A stretch of DNA of 64,000 nucleotides from Acrocarpospora macrocephala (GCF_009687865.1 NZ_BLAE01000059.1:1-64000); one strand, 5' to 3'; counted from the stretch's first letter, positions 8,291 through 17,110 are shown. The notes: a model not told the origin generated them from the sequence alone. Numbers and translations: made by a program.

Positions 8291-8547
8291 CCGAGGACGA
8301 GCCGCCCGACATCGAGCGCCGGTTCCCAGCGGACCTCGCCGTCCTTGATGACATAGGCCCCGATCGGCCGTCCGGTGATGCCCCCGCCGCCGCCTTCGCC
8401 GGAGCCCAGCTCTCCATTGCCGTTGCCGAAGCCGCCCCCACCTCGGATGACGGCGGCGGGGATGACCGTGATTCCGTCGCGTTCGTACGGTTCGCCGTAC
8501 ACGCGCTGAGCGCCGGTGAGGCCGGACAGGAGCTCTCGAATATCCAT
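8227..8547 (-). CDS. GerW/YtfJ-family sporulation protein
   Basis: The 106-residue protein has the family layout: an N-terminal helix (RELLSGLTGAQRVYG), then the PYERDGITVIPAAVIRGGGG segment, a long Gly-rich stretch, and RPIGAYVIKDGEVRWEPALD, ending in a hydrophobic C-terminal helix with a basic tail. This is the actinobacterial form of the spore-germination/sporulation protein family GerW (YtfJ). Start candidates are ATG 8547 and ATG 8571 (eight residues longer); neither has a strong ribosome site. It is divergent from the acetyltransferase at 8611. Its 3' end has been duplicated downstream as tandem repeats. Confidence 0.82.
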   Translation of the reverse strand: MDIRELLSGLTGAQRVYGEPYERDGITVIPAAVIRGGGGFGNGNGELGSGEGGGGGITGRPIGAYVIKDGEVRWEPALDVGRLVLGGQLLVALLALLAFRLLRRRK

Positions 8548-8610
8548 ACCCAAGTGTGTCCCCAATTCCATAGCAAGTGGTCGCCAAGTGGCCCGGCGTA
8601 CAACGGAGGC

Positions 8611-9504
8611 ATGGAAATCAGGCATCCGAAGCCCGCTGACGCGGACGCGATCTACGAACTGGTGGCCGAGCACGACACCCGGGTGCTCGGACGGCCGGAC
8701 TTGACTCCGGCGGACGTACACGATCAGCTCACCGAGCCCGACTTCGATCCGGCCGCGGACGGCTGGCTCGCCCACGAGGGGGAGCGGCTGGTCGGCTGGG
8801 GCTGGGCCTGCCGCAAGGGGGCGAGCGACCGGGTGGACATCGACGTCCGGGCCCGCAGCGACGAAGCCGAGGAGGCGCTCTGGGAGCTGGTGCTCGGCCG
8901 GTTCAGCGGCGTCACCGCCGACATCGGCATCTACGCCCAGGACACCGCCCAGCAGGAGGCGGCCAGGGCGCGCGGGTTCGCGCCCGCGACCAGCTTCCAC
9001 CGCATGCGCATCGACCACAACGGCGAGCCCGCGCCCTCGTTCCTGGCGGGCGTGACCGTCGAGACCGGCTCGGGCGACGACGAGGAACTGCTGCGCGCCG
9101 CCCACGCGATCAAGGAGGAGGCGTTCGCCGAACATTTCGGGCACGTCCCGCAGAGCTTCGAGGAGTGGGCCGACGCGCGGGAGGCCTCCAGCGCGCACGA
9201 CTGGGGGCAGGTGCTCGTCGCGAAGGTGCACGGCGTTCCCGCGGCCGTGGTGGTCGGCACGAACCACTTCGTCCCCGACGAGAACTGCGGCTACGTGCTG
9301 ACCCTGGCGGTCCGGCCCGCCTTCCGCGGCAAGTGGCTCGGCAAGCTGATGCTCCGCCGCGCGTTCGCGGCCGACTGGCGTCGCGGCCGCACCGGCACGA
9401 TCCTGCACGTGGACTCCGGCAACACCACCCCGGCCCTGGACCTCTACCTGTCGGTCGGCATGCGCCGCATCCTCGCCATCGACATCTGGCAGAAGGCGCT
9501 CTGA
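8611..9504 (+). CDS. GNAT-family N-acetyltransferase with two GNAT-like halves
   Basis: The protein has 297 residues, about twice the size of one GNAT domain. The C-terminal half has the acetyl-CoA loop in the form VLTLAVRPAFRGKWLGKLML (R/Q-x-x-G-x-G/A variant) followed by HVDSGNTTPALDLYLSVGM, the classic NxxAxxLY region. The N-terminal half (MEIRHPKPADADAIYELV) starts like a second GNAT domain but lacks a clear loop. Two-domain layout resembles mycothiol synthase-like enzymes, but residues specific to MshD cannot be confirmed. A GGAGG lies only two bases before the ATG, an unusually short spacer. The substrate is unknown. Confidence 0.8.
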   Translation: MEIRHPKPADADAIYELVAEHDTRVLGRPDLTPADVHDQLTEPDFDPAADGWLAHEGERLVGWGWACRKGASDRVDIDVRARSDEAEEALWELVLGRFSGVTADIGIYAQDTAQQEAARARGFAPATSFHRMRIDHNGEPAPSFLAGVTVETGSGDDEELLRAAHAIKEEAFAEHFGHVPQSFEEWADAREASSAHDWGQVLVAKVHGVPAAVVVGTNHFVPDENCGYVLTLAVRPAFRGKWLGKLMLRRAFAADWRRGRTGTILHVDSGNTTPALDLYLSVGMRRILAIDIWQKAL

Positions 9505-9509
9505 ACGCG

Positions 9510-10361
9510 TCAGGCCGCTTCCTGAACCTCGGCTTGGGCGGTGCACGGGACGCGGTGGCGCTCGTTGTGGCGGGCCAGCAGGAAGACGATCAAGGCCACC
9601 AGCAGCAGCGGGAGGCCCTTGATCAAGAAGGCGCCGGCGAGGGCGGGGGAGTCCCACCAGGCGTGCATGAGCATGGCCAGGGCGAGGCCGCCCGCGCCCA
9701 CCAGGACGCGGCGCGGCATCGGCCGGCAGACGCGGCCGAAGAGATAGCCGAGGCCTGCGCCGCTGACGGCGGTCATCGCCCAGTGGCTCCACCAGGCGGA
9801 GAGCGCCACCCGGACGAACAGCGAGCTCAGGCTGTCGCTCACCTCGTGGACCCCGCCCGCGGCGGTGATCGTGTTGAAGACGTAGAGGAAGTCCTCGACG
9901 ACCTGGAAGCCCAGCCCGACAAGGGCGCCGTAGCCGAATCCGGCGAGAGGCCCGCTGATGAGATGGGGAACCATCAGGGCGAGCAGCGCCACTCCGGCCA
10001 CCTTGGCGAGTTCTTCGTCGATGGGGGCGACGATCATGTTGCCCCACCGGTCGGCGAACTCCAGGCCCACGGTCTTGCGCAGCAGGCTGAGGAACGCGGT
10101 GTTGGCCGCGAAGGCCACCCCGAAGGCGCCGAAGCCACCCCAGGCCACGGCCATCAACGCGTACCTCACCGGATGCGAGCGGACCGGGCGGATGCGATGG
10201 AACAGCCAGAACCCCACCAGCAGCAGGGGTACGAGCACGACCAGGCCGATCAGCGCGCCCGAGCTGAAGACGCCGGCCTGCGGCACAATGGTGATCAAGG
10301 TCGTGTACGCGCCGAGCGCGCACCCCACCGCCCACACCCAGAACGCCGGACGCCCCGTCAT
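9510..10361 (-). CDS. PrsW-family intramembrane metalloprotease
   Basis: The 283-residue protein has about eight membrane helices. It carries the PrsW signatures: IDEELAKV (EExxK zinc-binding/catalytic motif), GFQVVEDFLYV (ED motif), and later helices with conserved His (SHWAMTA, MHAWWD). PrsW proteins perform site-1 cleavage of anti-sigma factors or other membrane proteins. The start ATG 10361 overlaps the upstream stop as ATGA, so translation is coupled to the gene at 10918. That partner, a single-pass membrane protein, could be a substrate or accessory; this is inference. Confidence 0.85.
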   Translation of the reverse strand: MTGRPAFWVWAVGCALGAYTTLITIVPQAGVFSSGALIGLVVLVPLLLVGFWLFHRIRPVRSHPVRYALMAVAWGGFGAFGVAFAANTAFLSLLRKTVGLEFADRWGNMIVAPIDEELAKVAGVALLALMVPHLISGPLAGFGYGALVGLGFQVVEDFLYVFNTITAAGGVHEVSDSLSSLFVRVALSAWWSHWAMTAVSGAGLGYLFGRVCRPMPRRVLVGAGGLALAMLMHAWWDSPALAGAFLIKGLPLLLVALIVFLLARHNERHRVPCTAQAEVQEAA

Positions 10362-10918
10362 GCCCCGGCTCCGGCGAACCTGATCGAACGCAGCATCGCG
10401 CCGACATCCGCCCCCATGACCTCGGCGGGCGGCCCTGCCACCACGACGTCGGCCCCCAGCGCCGCGGCGGCGAAGACCGCGACCATGGCCATCCGATCCT
10501 GGAAGGTGACAGGCCCGGCCAGCCCCGGCACGCCCTGCGTGGTCGTGATGGTCACGGTCTCGCCCTGGCGGGCGTGGATGCCCCCGGCCTGCTCGATCCG
10601 GCCTAAGCCGTGCCACAGCTGCTCCGGCGTGGCCCCCTCGGACATGATGACGCTGAGCTGGAACGAGGTGGAGCCGTTGAGCAGCGCCACCGACTCCGAC
10701 AGTTCCGTGGCGTCGATATCCAGCGCCCACCCGTCCGGCACCTGAACCGAGACCGGCCGCTGCTCGTCCTCCCCGAGCGGCCCCACCTGGATCCGCGCGC
10801 CCGCGGGCAACGGAACCGCGCCCGCGGAGACCCGCCGATCCGCCATCGGGAGCCCGACACCGAGCACGACCAGCACCGCGGCGACCGCCAGCGTCCCTGG
10901 CCATCCCTTGCGGTCCAT
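10358..10918 (-). CDS. Single-pass membrane protein coupled to the PrsW-type protease
   Basis: The 186-residue protein has a short basic N-terminus (DRKGW), one membrane helix (residues ~8-27) and an extracytoplasmic domain. The domain includes VSVQVPDGWALDIDATELS and ends in an Ala/Gly-rich C-terminus that could be a second hydrophobic helix (MVAVFAAAALGADVVVAG). I do not recognise the family. Its stop codon overlaps the start of the PrsW gene by 4 bp, implying stoichiometric coexpression. Confidence 0.7.
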   Translation of the reverse strand: MDRKGWPGTLAVAAVLVVLGVGLPMADRRVSAGAVPLPAGARIQVGPLGEDEQRPVSVQVPDGWALDIDATELSESVALLNGSTSFQLSVIMSEGATPEQLWHGLGRIEQAGGIHARQGETVTITTTQGVPGLAGPVTFQDRMAMVAVFAAAALGADVVVAGPPAEVMGADVGAMLRSIRFAGAGA

Positions 10919-10981
10919 CCGGTCCCCTCGGTCAGGAGGGGGATGCCTCAGTCATAGCCTGCCTGTTCCGGATCAAACGTG

Positions 10982-11182
10982 TTATGTCTTCCGCCGCGCC
11001 GCCCACACTGCCAGGGCCAGGCCGACAATGACCACGATCGGCCCGATGATCGCCCACGTGGTGTTGTCGCTCATGAAGCTACCGCCGATGAAGCCGAGGC
11101 CCTGCAGGGTCCAGACGGCCCCCATAAGCACCAGGAGGGCACCAAGACCGATCAAGAAGGGTTTTCCCATGCCCCCAGTCAT
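10982..11182 (-). CDS. Small two-helix membrane protein, 66 aa
   Basis: The sequence has two hydrophobic segments (FLIGLGALLVLMGAVWTLQG and WAIIGPIVVIVGLALAVWAA) joined by GFIGGSFMSDN, and ends in a basic tail (RRKT). This pattern is common among small conserved actinobacterial membrane proteins of unknown function. ATG 11182 is preceded by AGAGG; an in-frame ATG at 11170 is the alternative start. Confidence 0.65.
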   Translation of the reverse strand: MTGGMGKPFLIGLGALLVLMGAVWTLQGLGFIGGSFMSDNTTWAIIGPIVVIVGLALAVWAARRKT

Positions 11183-11243
11183 AGCGCCTCTGAGGCGATC
11201 TTGGCGAGGTGCTGGGCGGTTTGCGGGGTCGGCGGCTTGAGAG

Positions 11244-12773
11244 TCAGCGGCGGACGCGGCTTCGGACGGCCAGCAGTGCCAAGGCCAGCAGGAGCGGGGC
11301 GAGCAGGCGCAGCACGAGTTCGATCCACTCGCCGGCCGGGGTGAGCGGGACGTCGGTGCCGCGCAGGAGCGAGGTCGCGGCGCGGACGCTGAAACGCACG
11401 GCGTCGCCGTACGCGAGGGGAGCGCCAGGGAAGCCCCACTGGACCAAGGCTGCGGACGTGGTGACAATGACGACCGCCAGGGCGGTCAGGGCGCGCCAGA
11501 CGCGCACGCCGTAGCCGGACAGCAGCCAGTAGAGCGACACCAGCAGCCACTCGCCTAGCGTGGCTGTGACCCCGCGCCACCAGCGCTCGCGCAGCCGGAC
11601 CCGGAACTCCTGCCAGAGCCCGATCCGGCGCATCTCCATCTCGCCGTAGTAGAACTCGGTGACGGCGGGCTCGTCCTTGGCCTCCTCGTGCATGCGGCGC
11701 AGGGCGTGGTAGTCCCCCTGGATGTTGCCGCTGACGGCGGCGTCCTGGTCGTCGCCGGGGATCGCCCAGCGCCGCCGGCGGCGGGCCGACCCGGTTCTGG
11801 CGCGGAAGCGGCGTTCGTCCGCCAGGGCGATCCGGCGGGTCACCCAGAGCGCGCGCGGGGTGTGGCCCCACGAGTTCCAGTCCTCGACCGCGAGCTGGTG
11901 CAGGTTGTGGGCGCCCGCGAACGAGCAGCGGGACAGGTCGACCGAGGAGAGGGTCAGGCCGGTCAGGTCCGTGCCGAGCACGCTGAGCAGCCGGGGGCGG
12001 TCGGCGGGGCGGTACTCGGTGATCGTGGCCGGGGCGGCGGCGATCGCGGAGGGCGCGCCGAAGTGCACATCGTGCAGGACGATCTCGGCCGGTCCCGACG
12101 AGGTGAGCCGGACGCCGCTCTCGAAGACGGTCCGGTCACATTTGAGCGTCCTGTCGGCCACCTCGATCCTGGCGCGGCGGCGGAACGTGCTCAGGCTGAA
12201 GTCCGTCAGGGGGGCGTCCAGGGTCAGGCTGGCGGCGCCTTCGAACAGAGCGCGGGTGAGACGGGCTCGGCTCCGGAACGTGACCCCGTCGAAGAGGACG
12301 TCCCCGTGGAAGCTCACCTGCTGGAACCAGGTCTCGCCCTCGAATTCCGCTTCGACGAAGCGCGTGTATCTGGCGAACGACGCGTCGCGAAAGGTCGCCT
12401 CGGCGCGGAAAACGGTGTTCCTGATCGTGCTGCGATGCTCGAATGTGGCGTGTGCGAACAGGGCCGGGCCGTTGAAGACCACGTTGTCCAGGGCGAACCG
12501 GTCGGCGAAGGTGGCGCCGGTGAAGTCCGCCGGGCCGTTGAAAACCAGGTCGGTCGAGTCGAATCGGCCCGTGAAGGTGCTGCCCTCGAAGGACGCGGGG
12601 CCCTCGAAGACCACCCTGCCGGATCCGAATCCGCCCAGGTCCTGGCCGCTGAGATCCACGTCGCGGACGATGGCACGGCCTTGGTCGTCATGCTCGCCCG
12701 TGCCGAAAGTATGCGCCAGGCAACCCTGGCTTCCGCGCAGTGCGTTCTCTGGACATTCGGTGCACGTCGGCAT
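11244..12773 (-). CDS. Pentapeptide-repeat-like protein with C-terminal membrane helices
   Basis: The 509-residue protein begins with a Cys-rich start (CTECPENALRGSQGCLAH), possibly a small zinc-binding knuckle. Residues ~35-300 consist of degenerate five-residue repeats with F/L at every fifth position (VVFEGPASFEGSTFTGRFDS and similar), the pattern of a right-handed quadrilateral beta-helix. The C-terminal ~130 residues contain two to three membrane helices (EWLLVSLYWLLSG, ALAVVIVTTSAAL, LLLALALLAV). Such repeat-membrane proteins are widespread in actinomycetes; their function is mostly unknown. It is divergent from the DUF2203 gene, with 42 bp between starts. Confidence 0.75.
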   Translation of the reverse strand: MPTCTECPENALRGSQGCLAHTFGTGEHDDQGRAIVRDVDLSGQDLGGFGSGRVVFEGPASFEGSTFTGRFDSTDLVFNGPADFTGATFADRFALDNVVFNGPALFAHATFEHRSTIRNTVFRAEATFRDASFARYTRFVEAEFEGETWFQQVSFHGDVLFDGVTFRSRARLTRALFEGAASLTLDAPLTDFSLSTFRRRARIEVADRTLKCDRTVFESGVRLTSSGPAEIVLHDVHFGAPSAIAAAPATITEYRPADRPRLLSVLGTDLTGLTLSSVDLSRCSFAGAHNLHQLAVEDWNSWGHTPRALWVTRRIALADERRFRARTGSARRRRRWAIPGDDQDAAVSGNIQGDYHALRRMHEEAKDEPAVTEFYYGEMEMRRIGLWQEFRVRLRERWWRGVTATLGEWLLVSLYWLLSGYGVRVWRALTALAVVIVTTSAALVQWGFPGAPLAYGDAVRFSVRAATSLLRGTDVPLTPAGEWIELVLRLLAPLLLALALLAVRSRVRR

Positions 12774-12815
12774 GAGAGAACAAGCTACTCGGAGGTCGCG
12801 ATAACCTCCTCAGAC

Positions 12816-13175
12816 ATGGAGAGGATCTTCAGTGTCGAGGGTGCCCGTTCCCTCATGCCCGAGGCGCGCGAACTCGTCGGGGAGCTGATCGAGCTCCGCG
12901 CCGACCTGGCCGAACTCGGCTACGACCTGAAACAGTCCGGGACGTCGACGCGGGGTGGCCTGGCCGAGGCCAAGGGCCTGGAGGCCAGGATGGCCGAGAT
13001 CGTCGGCTGGTTCTCCGACCAGGGCATCGAGCTCAAGGGCATCGCCCCGGTCCTGATCGACTTCCCCGCCGTCCTGGAGGGCATGTCGGTACGGCTCTGC
13101 TGGATCGAGGGCGAAGGCGAACTCGCCTGGTACCACCGCAGCGAACTGGGCTTCGCCGGGCGCCGGCCGCTCTGA
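12816..13175 (+). CDS. DUF2203-family protein
   Basis: The 119-residue protein opens with IFSVEGARSLMPEARELVGE and contains LKGIAPVLIDFPA and VRLCWIEGEGELAWYHRSEL, the three blocks typical of DUF2203. The function of the family is not known to me; a small alpha-helical soluble protein is predicted. No good ribosome site precedes the ATG. An inverted repeat GGAGGT (12791-12796) / ACCTCC (12804-12809) occupies the divergent promoter region, so the transcript may be leaderless. Confidence 0.8.
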   Translation: MERIFSVEGARSLMPEARELVGELIELRADLAELGYDLKQSGTSTRGGLAEAKGLEARMAEIVGWFSDQGIELKGIAPVLIDFPAVLEGMSVRLCWIEGEGELAWYHRSELGFAGRRPL

Positions 13176-13370
13176 CCCGAGGCGGGTAACCGCAGCGGAC
13201 TTCGCGGCCCAAAGGGGTAGCCGTGGTCGGGTCTGAAGGGGTGGCATTGGTCGGGTTCGCGGAACGACGGCTGTCTCTGACCTTCGGCCGGGAGCGGGGA
13301 GCCCACCAGCCAGACCTGGGTGTACTGATTCTCGGCCGGGAGCGGGGAGAGCCCGGGACGAGCTGAAGTC

Positions 13371-14285
13371 CTAGCCCTCCGGGTATTCCTCGCCAAACTC
13401 TCCGAGTTCCTCGAAGTCCTCGTTCAGGTTGCCCAGGATCGCGCCGTACCGGACGGTCACCATGCGGGCGACCGCCTCGTGGGCGCCCAGCGGTGACGCG
13501 CAGCCCATGCACTCCGCGGCGGCGGCCGTGATCCGGTCGGGGTCCACCTCGGGGCCGATCACGAAGGGCGCCAGCGCGATCCGGGACGCGCCGATGTTGC
13601 GCAGGCGGTCGGCCGCGTCGGCGACCGTGGGGCGGCCGTCGAAGGCGGCGGGGACGACGGGCAGGGCCAGGCGGGCGGCCAGCAGGACGGCGGTCGCGTC
13701 GGCGGCCCTGGCGGATTCGTCGCCGCCGACGGTGGCCACGATGATGCCGTCCACCGGCGAGGTCACGTTGAACAGGCGGATCCGGTCGGCGCGGGCCAGG
13801 CCGCGCTCCGACAGGCGTACGTGCAGGGCCTCGGCGAGGAAGGGGTGCGGGCCGAGCGGGTCGGTGACGGTCACCGGGGCCTCGCTCTCGGCGACCGCGT
13901 CACGGACCGAGCGCATCACGCGCGGGTGCGAGCCGGTGATCAGCGGGACCACGATGGCGGCGCGCGGGCGGGGTTCGTCGTCGGCTTCGGCGGGGAAGCC
14001 GCGGGTGGCGCGTTCGGCGGCGATGGAGGAGAACTCCTTGGCGAGGTCGGCGCCGCCGTCGGTGAGCGAGATGAGCCGGAGGTCGAGTTGCGGGTTGTCC
14101 ACTCGGATGATCGAAGCCAGCTCGGTCACAACGTCGTCCACCGCCCCTGGGACCGCGAGCACCAGGGTGGGCGCGTCCGCGGGCAGGTTGACGGGCAGCG
14201 GCCTGCGATGGCGGCCGCCTCCGCCTGGGCGCGACGAGCGTTCCCGGATGGGGAGCTTCGCCGGAACGTCTTGACCTTCGTTCAC
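13371..14285 (-). CDS. CbiX/SirB-like (sirohydrochlorin chelatase family) protein
   Basis: The 304-residue protein consists of two chelatase-like halves: PLITGSHPRVMRSVRDAV contains the GSHP/H-type motif of CbiX proteins (usually GSR-P after a His), and a second half includes LAPFVIGPEVDPDRITAAA. Members insert metal into sirohydrochlorin, but many actinobacterial paralogues are uncharacterised. The first ~35 residues are basic and disordered. The gene diverges from the ribokinase at 14365. A link to the broken B12-dependent dehydratase locus nearby is possible but not shown. Confidence 0.65.
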   Translation of the reverse strand: MNEGQDVPAKLPIRERSSRPGGGGRHRRPLPVNLPADAPTLVLAVPGAVDDVVTELASIIRVDNPQLDLRLISLTDGGADLAKEFSSIAAERATRGFPAEADDEPRPRAAIVVPLITGSHPRVMRSVRDAVAESEAPVTVTDPLGPHPFLAEALHVRLSERGLARADRIRLFNVTSPVDGIIVATVGGDESARAADATAVLLAARLALPVVPAAFDGRPTVADAADRLRNIGASRIALAPFVIGPEVDPDRITAAAAECMGCASPLGAHEAVARMVTVRYGAILGNLNEDFEELGEFGEEYPEG

Positions 14286-14364
14286 ACCGGCGGATTCTAG
14301 GACTAATCAGCCGAATTAGTGGAGTCGACGGGCCGATGCGTTCCCTGGGAGGAACATAGGAAGC

Positions 14365-15261
14365 GTGATCACGGTATTCGGCAGCGCCAACATGGACCTC
14401 GTCGCCTACGTCCCGCAAGCCCCTCACCTGGGGGAAACGGTGTCGGGAACCGAGTTTCGCACGGTTCCCGGCGGAAAAGGAGCAAACCAAGCGATCGCTG
14501 CGGCGCGGGCCGGCGCGGAGGTCGCCTTCGTGGGCGCGGTGGGGTCCGACGCGTTCGGGCCCGCGTTGCGGGCGGCGCTTGATGACGCTGGGGTGAACAC
14601 CGAGGGGCTTCGGGTGGTCGACGGGCCGTCGGGGATCGCGCACATCGTGGTCGAGGAGGGCGGCGGGAACTCGATCATCGTGGTGGCGGGGGCGAACGGG
14701 ACGGTCACCGGGCCCTCGGACCGGGATCTGGAGGTGATCGCCGCGTCGGACGCGCTGCTGCTCCAGCTGGAACTGCCGATGGAGGCGGTCGTCGCGGCGG
14801 CGGTCGCGTCGCCCGCGCCGGTGATCCTCACGCCCGCCCCGGTGGTGGAACTCCCGGACGAACTGCTCGACGCGGTCGCCCTGCTCGTCTGCAACGAGCA
14901 CGAGGCCGCCGCGATCACCGGCCTGGGCGTGCCCGACAGAGCCCTGGAAGCCCTTCTGGAGCGCGTTCCGGAGCTTGTGGTCACTCTGGGGTCAAAAGGG
15001 GCTCTGTACGGCTCACGCGACGGCTCACGCCTCTGGGCGCCCGCCGTGCCGGTCAAAGTGGTGGACACCACGGCGGCCGGGGACACGTTCGTGGGCGCGC
15101 TGGCGGTGGCGCGGGCCGAAGGGCGCGGCCCGGAACAGTTCCTGCGGTTCGCCTCGACGGCCGCGGCGCTGTCGGTCCAGCGGGCGGGGGCGTCCACGTC
15201 GATGCCGCTCCGGCACGAGATCGACCAGGCGCTGGACGATCAGCCGCTGGCCAATCCGTAG
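14365..15261 (+). CDS. rbsK: PfkB-family sugar kinase, ribokinase-like
   Basis: The 298-residue protein shows the N-terminal signature FGSANMDLV, the GGKGANQA motif, and the C-terminal PfkB signature DTTAAGDTFVGALAVA with the catalytic Asp in AAGD. Length and motifs match ribokinase, which phosphorylates D-ribose at O5 with ATP. The GTG start at 14365 has AGGAA at a good distance. No ribose transporter is nearby, so the physiological sugar is uncertain. The 3' end overlaps the relic of the diol-dehydratase reactivase gene on the other strand. Confidence 0.85.
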   Translation: MITVFGSANMDLVAYVPQAPHLGETVSGTEFRTVPGGKGANQAIAAARAGAEVAFVGAVGSDAFGPALRAALDDAGVNTEGLRVVDGPSGIAHIVVEEGGGNSIIVVAGANGTVTGPSDRDLEVIAASDALLLQLELPMEAVVAAAVASPAPVILTPAPVVELPDELLDAVALLVCNEHEAAAITGLGVPDRALEALLERVPELVVTLGSKGALYGSRDGSRLWAPAVPVKVVDTTAAGDTFVGALAVARAEGRGPEQFLRFASTAAALSVQRAGASTSMPLRHEIDQALDDQPLANP

Positions 15262-15580
15262 GCGACGGCGTGCCGATGCCCGAGCCGTCCGGCGACGTCA
15301 CCGCGCCCGACCGGCGTGGCCAGCTCGCGCGCCAGCACCGCGAGCACTTCGTCGTCCCCTGCCTGGCCGCCGATCACGACCGCCCGCTCGTACGGCACCG
15401 CGAGCTCTTCCAGCGCCCGCCTGAGCGTCGCCCCCAGCACCGCACGCTTGATCGACAACCGCAGCGACCGCCACTCCGCCGGGCTCATCGCCGCCGAGAA
15501 CGGCAACAACCCCGCAGGCCCCTGTACGGCCAGCCACCCCACCGCACTCCCCGCGTTTGGACCGGTTGTCGAGGACGCGT
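15240..15580 (-). pseudogene. C-terminal relic of a diol dehydratase reactivase large subunit (DdrA/PduG-like)
   Basis: The open frame reads leftward to a TGA at 15240. Its end, VVIGGQAGDDEVLAVL...GRGDVAGRLGHRHAVAYGL, follows the end of DdrA/PduG proteins (VLVGGSSLDFEIP..., GxGNIRGxEGPRNAVAxGL). The preceding GLLPFSAAMSPAEW...KRAVLGATLRRAL block also aligns with DdrA from memory. DdrA is the chaperone ATPase that replaces inactive cobalamin in diol dehydratase. Only about 100 of ~600 residues remain; the frame runs into the transposable element at about 15.58 kb. No start codon is identifiable, so it is broken. Confidence 0.65.
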
Positions 15581-15599
15581 CAGGTGATCCCCAGACAGG

Positions 15600-17105
15600 C
15601 GCACGCTTGTTCGCTGCTCAGCCTGTCAATCACAATCACCCTGGTAAACTGTAGTCACTTGTTCACCATGGGTTTACATAGGTTTGCCATGGCTGGGGAG
15701 GGTTGATGCAGGTCGTCCAGGCCTACCGGTACGCGCTCGACCCGACCCCGCGCCAGGAACGTCTGCTCCGTTCCCACTGCGGCGCCGCCCGCCTGGCCTT
15801 CAACTGGGGTCTGGCGCGGGTCAAGGCCAATCTGGCCCAGCGGGAGGCCGAACGCTCCTACGGCATCCCGGATGCTCAGCTGACCCCGCCGCTGTCGTGG
15901 TCGATGTATTCGCTGCGTAAAGCCTGGAACGGGGCCAAGCAGGAGGTCGCGCCGTGGTGGGCGGAGAACTCCAAAGAATCTTACGCATGCGGCCTGGATC
16001 GGCTGGCCACCGCGTTGACGAACTGGAGCGAGTCCAGGAAAGGCACCCGTAAGGGCCCGAAGATGGGATTTCCCCGATTCCGGTCCAAACGCAATCAGGC
16101 CATGTCGGTGCGGTTCACCACCGGGGCGATCCGCCTGGACGGCCGCACCCACGTGCTGCTGCCGGTACTCGGGCGTATCAAAACCCACGAGTCCACCCGC
16201 AAGCTGGCCCGCCGGATCGAGGCGGGCACCGCACAGATCCGCTCGGCCACCGTCCGCCTCGAAGCCGGGCGCTGGCTCGTCTCGTTCTCCGTCCAGATCG
16301 AGCGCGCCGCAGCCACGCCGTCGCGGCCGGAGGCGGTGGTCGGGGTGGACTTGGGCGTTAAGACCCTGGCCGTCTACTCCGACGGCCGTCCGCCCACGGC
16401 CAACCCCCGGCACCTGGCCGCCGCCTCCCGCAAGCTGCGCCGCCTGTCTCGGGCGGTGTCCCGCAAGCAGGGCCCGGACCGGCGCAGCGGACAGAAACCG
16501 TCCGGCCGGTGGCGAAAGGCCGACGCCGCGCGCAACCGGATCCACCACCGAGTGGCCGCGCTGCGCCGCGACGCCATCCACAAGCTCACCACGACACTGG
16601 CAGGCGAATACGGCACGCTGGTGGTCGAAGACCTCCACGTCGCCGGGATGGTGAAGAACCGTCGGCTGGCCCGCGCGATCTCCGACGCCGGGTTCGCCGA
16701 GATCCGCCGCCAACTCGCCTACAAGACCGCGTGGGGCGGCGGGCGGTTGGTGGTGGCCGGCCGCTGGTTCGCCTCCAGCAAAACGTGTTCCGGATGCGGC
16801 GCGGTGAAAGCCAAACTCGCCCTCTCCGAACGCACCTACACCTGCACCGCCTGCGATCTAGTCCTGGACCGGGACGTGAACGCCGCGCTCAACCTGGCTT
16901 CCCTGGTGAAGCACACCGTCGCCGGGAGTGGCCCGGAGACGCTAAACGGACGTGGAGCCGACCATAAGACCCCGCCTGCCGGGGCCGGTGGCTGTGAAAC
17001 GTCTACCCCGCACCGGGCACCGCCCAGACCAGACGGGGACCTCCGCCCAGCAATGGACGGATCACTGAGAAACACTGAAACTCAGTGAACGGCTTCGTAG
17101 ATGCG
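15600..17105 (+). mobile_element. IS1341-type (IS200/IS605 group) element carrying TnpB only
   Basis: The element contains tnpB and no tnpA; the 5' flank is too short for a Y1 transposase, so mobility would need TnpA in trans. The left end has GTAAAC...GTTTAC complementary segments near 15646-15676. The right end has a perfect hairpin CACTGAG (17063-17069) / CTCAGTG (17081-17087). Exact ends are not fixed: the flanks belong to two different genes (a reactivase relic on the left, a dehydratase relic on the right), so an adjacent deletion must have followed or accompanied insertion. No target duplication is expected in this group. Confidence 0.75.
15706..17088 (+). CDS. tnpB: TnpB, RNA-guided transposon-encoded nuclease
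   Basis: The 460-residue protein starts MQVVQAYRYALDPTPRQ, the helix-turn-helix N-terminus of TnpB. RuvC-like residues are present: Asp in GVDLGVKTLAVYS, Glu in LVVEDLHV, Asp in DRDVNAALNL. A zinc ribbon lies between the last two (CSGCG...CTACD). All catalytic and zinc residues are intact, so the nuclease may be active. TnpB proteins use a right-end RNA (omega RNA) to cut the empty donor site and favour element retention. ATG 15706 is preceded by GGGGAGGG; a TTG one codon upstream is possible. The C-terminus has a ~60-residue Pro/Gly-rich tail that overlaps the element's right end. Confidence 0.92.
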   Translation: MQVVQAYRYALDPTPRQERLLRSHCGAARLAFNWGLARVKANLAQREAERSYGIPDAQLTPPLSWSMYSLRKAWNGAKQEVAPWWAENSKESYACGLDRLATALTNWSESRKGTRKGPKMGFPRFRSKRNQAMSVRFTTGAIRLDGRTHVLLPVLGRIKTHESTRKLARRIEAGTAQIRSATVRLEAGRWLVSFSVQIERAAATPSRPEAVVGVDLGVKTLAVYSDGRPPTANPRHLAAASRKLRRLSRAVSRKQGPDRRSGQKPSGRWRKADAARNRIHHRVAALRRDAIHKLTTTLAGEYGTLVVEDLHVAGMVKNRRLARAISDAGFAEIRRQLAYKTAWGGGRLVVAGRWFASSKTCSGCGAVKAKLALSERTYTCTACDLVLDRDVNAALNLASLVKHTVAGSGPETLNGRGADHKTPPAGAGGCETSTPHRAPPRPDGDLRPAMDGSLRNTETQ

Positions 17106-17110
17106 CATCG

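Noticed and set aside
8548-10407. Long N-terminal extension of the GerW-like gene (726-codon frame)
   Set aside because: The extension is antisense to the acetyltransferase and overlaps the PrsW-type gene; only the last ~106 codons match the GerW family.
15655-16713. 352-codon minus-strand open frame in the transposable element
   Set aside because: It is antisense to tnpB, whose catalytic residues are all intact, and has a typical shadow composition.
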